From Candidatus Nitrosopolaris rasttigaisensis (lineage in GTDB: Archaea > Thermoproteota > Nitrososphaeria > Nitrososphaerales > Nitrososphaeraceae), in the NCBI GenBank assembly GCA_933226995.1, contig CAKOFP010000023.1:1-9313 (forward strand): DNA of 9,313 nt, written 5' to 3'. A program made the position numbers and the translations under genes. The notes beneath the pieces were generated by a model. That model was not told the DNA's origin and ran no database searches. It saw nothing but the letters and a program-made list of their open reading frames with translations. This document shows, piece after piece, positions 6,101 to 9,313 of this stretch (the first letter of the stretch is position 1; the number at the start of each line of letters is the position of its first letter).

Positions 6101-6259
6101 TTTACTTCAAATTCTTATGTCTCTCTCTTTCATTCTATGATCTCATTTCCGGTCAAATTGCTGTGTTCACTCCATCTGTATGTAACGAACTCATTATTAT
6201 AGGTGGATTTGGTACTCTTTATGCGTCTGTCTTACACAAACTACTAATCAGGCAGAAGA

Positions 6260-6268
6260 CTTTATTAC
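6260..6268 (+). promoter_or_regulatory. TATA-like box fixing the TTG start at 6291
   Basis: CTTTATTAC is centred about 27 bases before the TTG at 6291, preceded by purine-rich AGAAGA. The in-frame codon directly before the TTG is TGA, so translation cannot start further upstream. A leaderless mRNA beginning at the TTG is the simplest reading. Confidence 0.5.
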
Positions 6269-6290
6269 CAGCGTTAGAATGATCTCTTGA

Positions 6291-6686
6291 TTGAGCCCCA
6301 CTAAAAATGTCGAAGCGTTGCTTAAGCTGTACGAAATATATGATCGGCACAGAGATTCCGTACTTTGGTTTCTTGAGGATCTAGATGTCAGTAGCTACGA
6401 AGAATATGATCAAAAGTATGCAGGGGCCTCAAGTTCGAGGGGCCATTTCACAACGGTTTGTGGCTTTTTTGAGTTGTCGGGGGTTCTCGTTAATTCTAGA
6501 TTAATAGATCAAAAGCTTTATTTCGACGTGTTCAACCCCGCTCCATTTTGGGAGAAGTGCAGAGTGATTGTGGAGGGCATGCGAAACCATAGGCCCCATA
6601 TCTACGAAAACTTTGAATCACTTAATTCAAGACGATTAGAGTGGCAAAAAAAGCGGAAAGACAAGAGAGGAGTCGCGAAGACGTAA
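6291..6686 (+). CDS. DUF4760-like protein, function unknown
   Basis: The 131-aa soluble protein resembles the DUF4760 family. The core VCGFFELSGVLVNSRLIDQKLYFDVFNPAPFWEKCRVIVEGMR (about 56-98) has the typical FFE-x-x-G-x-L-V-x-x-x-x-ID, then W-E-K pattern, and is followed by HIYENFESLNSRR (103-115), matching the family's Tyr-x-x-Phe-Glu-x-Leu ending. Many family members carry an N-terminal membrane helix; this one does not, having instead a charged helical N-terminus (1-45) and a Lys/Arg-rich tail (116-131). No catalytic residues are known for the family. The start is TTG, since an in-frame TGA abuts it and no other start lies before residue 10. The zinc-ribbon gene follows after 90 bases but has its own promoter. 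The family call is from memory of the motif. Confidence 0.8.
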   Translation: MSPTKNVEALLKLYEIYDRHRDSVLWFLEDLDVSSYEEYDQKYAGASSSRGHFTTVCGFFELSGVLVNSRLIDQKLYFDVFNPAPFWEKCRVIVEGMRNHRPHIYENFESLNSRRLEWQKKRKDKRGVAKT

Positions 6687-6746
6687 AAAAATTGGTGCTA
6701 TTCGTTACATTTGAAATACTAATATAAGAAAAACAAGTTGTTCTGG

Positions 6747-6754
6747 TTTTAATA
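6747..6754 (+). promoter_or_regulatory. TATA-like box of the zinc-ribbon gene
   Basis: TTTTAATA is centred about 26 bases before the ATG at 6777, so the mRNA is probably leaderless and the gene is not simply cotranscribed with its upstream neighbour. Confidence 0.55.
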
Positions 6755-6776
6755 GTCGCTTTGCATAACATTTTCT

Positions 6777-7298
6777 ATGATGCCTTTCGGTGTAGATGTC
6801 CTCGGAACCCTGAGCGAAAAGCTAAAACAGCTAATGAACGAAACTCAGGATCATCACCGTTCATTTATCGATACGACGAATCTATACAAGGAGGAAAAGA
6901 TTAACGAAACGGATTTCTTTTCTAAAATTCTTAATTACGTGGTCACGATCTCGGCTCTGACTTTCCTTACGATTAGGGTAATTTTGGAATTGAGGTCTGC
7001 GTTGGAAAAGGGCACGAGTATAAAAGATGCTAGTGGCGGAGCCACATCTTCGTCTTCGGCTGCCCAAACTGCCGGCTTCGGGATTGGCAGTTTTCTATCT
7101 TCTGTCGATACCGTAGGGCCGGAGTATTCTGTGCCTGCTCCTCAGAACAAAGAGGCGTTGCATTCAAGAAAAATGAAGATCGGCGGTCCCTCGACAATTA
7201 CACCATCCAAGACCTGCAAAGAGTGCAGAGCGATACTTCCGATCCGTGCCAAATTCTGCGGTACTTGCGGCAATAATCAGGAGAACGATTTACGCTAA
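6777..7298 (+). CDS. Membrane-associated protein with C-terminal zinc ribbon
   Basis: The 173-aa product has three parts. Residues 1-50 are a charged, probably helical region (LSEKLKQLMNETQDHHRS). Residues 51-72 (ILNYVVTISALTFLTIRVILEL) form a likely single membrane helix. A flexible Ser/Ala/Gly-rich linker (80-140) leads to a zinc ribbon with CKEC (C147, C150) and CGTC (C161, C164), separated by ten residues, as in rubredoxin-like knuckles. Such tethered zinc ribbons are common and unassigned in archaea; they may mediate protein-protein contact or bind nucleic acid. The frame begins ATGATG, and the TATA box fits the first ATG. Alternatively the hydrophobic segment could be an amphipathic helix, since its end is charged. 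It lies between the DUF4760-like and cyclase genes with gaps of 90 and 143 bases. Confidence 0.82.
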   Translation: MMPFGVDVLGTLSEKLKQLMNETQDHHRSFIDTTNLYKEEKINETDFFSKILNYVVTISALTFLTIRVILELRSALEKGTSIKDASGGATSSSSAAQTAGFGIGSFLSSVDTVGPEYSVPAPQNKEALHSRKMKIGGPSTITPSKTCKECRAILPIRAKFCGTCGNNQENDLR

Positions 7299-7403
7299 CC
7301 TAATATCCACGCACAATCTATTTCCATCGAGCAACCTCGGATGCTTATGAGATACATTATGGAGCTATATGAGGCAGCTGAAGATACTGCAACAGAAGGA
7401 CCC

Positions 7404-7415
7404 TAGATTAAAAAA
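7404..7415 (+). promoter_or_regulatory. TATA-like box of the cyclase gene
   Basis: TAGATTAAAAAA is centred about 31 bases before the ATG at 7442, predicting a leader of about five bases. A second AT-rich element, CCTATAAACT (7425-7434), is too close to the start codon to serve it. Confidence 0.35.
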
Positions 7416-7441
7416 CAGGTGGTACCTATAAACTGGAGATT

Positions 7442-8131
7442 ATGGATGGGAAAATTAACGTTAGAGTCAGGCTAGAATGCTCATCAATTCATGAATTGAG
7501 TCAGCAGATATTTGGAGATATGCCAGTTTATCCTGGCGAACCACAGCCAGAATTTAAACCTTATTTTACAATCGGAACAGATAAAGTCAATGTTTCTCAG
7601 CTCCGTTTAGGGTCACATACCGGCACCCATGTCGATGCCCCTAAACATTTCTTCTCTGAGGGGAATAGTGTAGATAAAATAACACCGGAGACATTCATAG
7701 GTGAAGCGGTAATTTTGGATATGTCGTACAAGCAAATGGGTCAAGGGATAACAGACGCTGATCTCAATAGTTATTCGAACAGCGTGAACGCCAGAGACAT
7801 CATTTTGCTTTATACTGGCTCCAATGATCCATTACATGAGCAAAATAACGCTCGGAAAAATTTCTCTTACCTTGAAACATCTGCAGCTCGTTGGATCGTG
7901 ACTCGTAAAGTCAAGTGTCTCGGGATAGATTCATTCAGCGTGGAAAAGTATGGCTTTGCTGAAGGTACAGTGCACAAAACATTATTGGCTAAAGAGATAG
8001 GCATCATAGAAGGCCTTAGTCATGAGTTGAAAAACTTTGTGGGAAAGAGGATGTTCCTGGTTTGCCTACCACTATTGCTTAAGGGAATAGACGGATCGCC
8101 TGCGAGGGCAATCCTTTTTGATATCGTGTGA
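7442..8131 (+). CDS. Cyclase-family metal-dependent hydrolase (KynB/isatin hydrolase fold)
   Basis: The 229-aa protein is a full-length member of the cyclase family (PF04199), which holds kynurenine formamidase, isatin hydrolase and related amide or lactone hydrolases. The metal-site motif is intact: SHTGTHVDAPKHF at residues 58-70, with H59, H63, D65 and H69 as candidate ligands. Other landmarks are the N-terminal HELSQQIFGDMPVYPG (17-32), GIDSFSVE (161-168), VHKTLLAKEIGIIEGL (177-192), and the closing LPLLLKGIDGSPARAIL (209-225). Substrate cannot be read from the sequence, and no tryptophan-degradation gene is nearby, so kynurenine formamidase is only one option. No signal peptide is seen, so it should be cytoplasmic. 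The transporter gene follows 85 bases downstream on the same strand but appears to have its own promoter. Confidence 0.92.
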   Translation: MDGKINVRVRLECSSIHELSQQIFGDMPVYPGEPQPEFKPYFTIGTDKVNVSQLRLGSHTGTHVDAPKHFFSEGNSVDKITPETFIGEAVILDMSYKQMGQGITDADLNSYSNSVNARDIILLYTGSNDPLHEQNNARKNFSYLETSAARWIVTRKVKCLGIDSFSVEKYGFAEGTVHKTLLAKEIGIIEGLSHELKNFVGKRMFLVCLPLLLKGIDGSPARAILFDIV

Positions 8132-8182
8132 GATAATCAATAAGTAGCTACAAGTAATGGATAAAATGGCGTCAAGCAACAT

Positions 8183-8198
8183 GATTAAGAAATTATAG
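8183..8198 (+). promoter_or_regulatory. TATA-like element of the transporter gene
   Basis: ATTAAGAAATTATAG lies 19-34 bases before the ATG. Depending on which AT core is used, the transcription start falls at or within three bases of the start codon, consistent with a leaderless mRNA. Confidence 0.45.
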
Positions 8199-8216
8199 CA
8201 AGGATCAACTTTATCC

Positions 8217-9200
8217 ATGAATTCTTCGGCCCTGCTATTTTTGGCAGTAACGATTTCTATGGCGATCGGTGTGTTGTTGCCACAATTTAGTAAGATTTTT
8301 GCGCCTTACATTTTAGTCTGGCTGGGTGGCTTATTATTTCTTAACCTAATCCAGTTAAATACTTCAAAGCTAATTTCGGCTTTTGTTCATGCAAAACAGA
8401 TTGCGTTATTATCATTAACTAAATTGGTGGTTTTGCCGCTAGCATTGTACGCAGCTACAGCCGTCGTTTACCCACCAATGGCATTGTCAGTGCTCCTGTT
8501 ATCTGGGATCTCTACTGGACTTGGGGCGCCGTTCGTAGCAAATTTTGTGGGCAGTGAGTTGACTCTAATTGTGGGACTGATTATAGTCACGTCGTTAGCT
8601 GTGCCATTTGTTCTCCCTCCGATCGTGCATATACTGTTTGGCTCACACTTCTCTATGCCTGTTATACATATGATAGTATTGCTTGCGGTAGCCTTGTTCA
8701 TCCCTTTGCTTGCAGGATGGTTTACAAAGAAATTTGCCCCGAAAATAGCTGAAATTGTTTCCGAAAAATCCCTTTACCTTTCGATTGGTCTTATAGTGCT
8801 AATAAACATGGCATTGTTTTCAAAATTTTCAACCTTCTTCTTCGAATCTCCCTTATTCGTTGTAGAGATGGTTCTAATAGCATTCCTGTTATTCGGCATA
8901 TATGGAACGGTCGGTTTTGCACTGACTTCATTTACCACTGGTGTTACAAGTCGCACCAGATCTGAAGGGACTACTACTAATTCTAAATCGAACACCAAAA
9001 TGGAATGGAATCGTACTGCAGCAATCGACGGCCTTATTGCAATGGCGTACGTGAACAATATCCTAGTGGCAGTGTTCGCAGAACAATTTTTTGGTATCCA
9101 AACCGCGGTCCTCCCAGCATTATACAATATTCCTTATTATATTGGGATCTTAGTCATAAAGAAGTTATATTCAGTACCAGTACAGCCAGTTAGGGATTAA
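8217..9200 (+). CDS. BASS-family (bile acid:sodium symporter-like) membrane transporter
   Basis: The 327-aa product is almost entirely hydrophobic, with about nine or ten membrane helices, the normal size for the bile acid:sodium symporter (BASS) family of organic-anion/sodium cotransporters. The two crossover regions are recognisable: GISTGLGAPFVANFVGSEL (97-115) in the first half, and NRTAAIDGLIAMAYVNNIL (265-283) in the second, where bacterial members read Arg-x-x-x-x-Glu-x-Gly-x-Gln-Asn. Here the Glu is Asp and the Gln-Asn pair is Asn-Asn, changes that could affect sodium or substrate selectivity. A hydrophilic insert of about 25 residues (SRTRSEGTTTNSKSNTKMEW, 244-264) separates the preceding helix from this region. 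The substrate is unknown. The upstream cyclase could make or consume a carboxylate it carries, but adjacency is the only link. Acr3 arsenite permeases share the fold, yet the typical Acr3 cysteine motif is absent. Confidence 0.87.
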   Translation: MNSSALLFLAVTISMAIGVLLPQFSKIFAPYILVWLGGLLFLNLIQLNTSKLISAFVHAKQIALLSLTKLVVLPLALYAATAVVYPPMALSVLLLSGISTGLGAPFVANFVGSELTLIVGLIIVTSLAVPFVLPPIVHILFGSHFSMPVIHMIVLLAVALFIPLLAGWFTKKFAPKIAEIVSEKSLYLSIGLIVLINMALFSKFSTFFFESPLFVVEMVLIAFLLFGIYGTVGFALTSFTTGVTSRTRSEGTTTNSKSNTKMEWNRTAAIDGLIAMAYVNNILVAVFAEQFFGIQTAVLPALYNIPYYIGILVIKKLYSVPVQPVRD

Positions 9201-9204
9201 GCGA

Positions 9205-9239
9205 AACTATAGGAGACGAAGTGTAACTACAGGAAGCGA
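9205..9239. repeat. Imperfect 20-base tandem duplication
   Basis: AACTATAGGAGACGA (9205-9219) and AACTACAGGAAGCGA (9225-9239) match at 12 of 15 positions with a 20-base period, just after the transporter stop codon. It may be chance or a decayed duplication. Confidence 0.4.
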
Positions 9240-9262
9240 TCTTCATCAAAAATCCGAGACCA

Positions 9263-9313
9263 TCAGCCATGATGTGAAGCGCCATGATCGTCAATTTTTA
9301 TTTCGACATCACC
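9263..9313 (-). CDS. Possible C-terminal end of a convergent gene, cut by the window edge
   Basis: One minus-strand frame is open from the window edge for 16 codons, reading GDVEIKIDDHGASHHG, then TGA. The other two minus frames close within five codons. The peptide looks plausible as a protein tail, and a convergent neighbour would be normal here, but the segment is too short to be sure. Confidence 0.2.
   Translation of the reverse strand, partial: GDVEIKIDDHGASHHG

Noticed and set aside
8468..9193. Minus-strand and alternative plus-strand frames inside the transporter gene
   Set aside because: They are shadows of a clearly coding BASS-family gene.
1..9313. CRISPR array, insertion sequence or integrative element ending at the tRNA
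   Set aside because: I saw no regularly spaced repeats, no transposase or integrase, and no duplicated tRNA 3' end within the window.

Overview
The window looks like chromosomal DNA of an ammonia-oxidising-type archaeon (Thaumarchaeota/Nitrososphaeria, probably a soil Nitrososphaerales such as a Nitrosocosmicus-like organism). This placement is an inference. It rests on an intact tRNA gene without an encoded CCA end, a PAC2/proteasome-chaperone protein, a free-standing RadA-type helix-hairpin-helix domain, an Asn-rich Ig-like secreted protein, and TATA-like boxes about 23-31 bases before start codons with little or no leader.

Layout, left to right. Positions 1-436 hold no convincing gene but contain several short dyads, one a perfect 16-bp GC-rich palindrome. 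A CAT-anticodon tRNA lies on the minus strand at 437-511 with its own promoter. Positions 512-1193 are poorly coding, with one weak 85-codon minus-strand candidate. An AAA+ ATPase (plus strand, 1194-1943) converges on a PAC2-family protein (minus, 2059-2760). The PAC2 gene is divergent from a two-CBS-domain protein (plus, about 3053-3463). A 390-base gap follows, with a TATA-like box and a hairpin plus T-tract that may bound a small RNA. Then come a large Asn-rich Ig-like surface protein (minus, 3854-5233), a 630-base non-coding stretch with clustered inverted repeats, and a 66-aa RadA-N-like HhH protein (minus, 5866-6066). The HhH gene is divergent from a DUF4760-like protein (plus, 6291-6686), which is followed by a membrane-tethered zinc-ribbon protein (plus, 6777-7298), a cyclase/kynurenine-formamidase-fold hydrolase (plus, 7442-8131) and a BASS-type membrane transporter (plus, 8217-9200).

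Most genes seem to be transcribed singly: almost every one has its own TATA-like box close to the start, and gaps between neighbours are 80-150 bases or more. There is no clear operon. The genes look like housekeeping and lineage-specific accessory functions (regulation, proteostasis, cell surface, small-molecule transport) and do not form an obvious single pathway. I see no transposon, CRISPR array, rRNA or defence cassette. The observations most worth following up are the C at tRNA position 54, the MCM-like Walker A of the small AAA+ protein, the promoter evidence that moves the CBS start, the leaderless TTG start of the DUF4760-like gene, and two structured intergenic regions.
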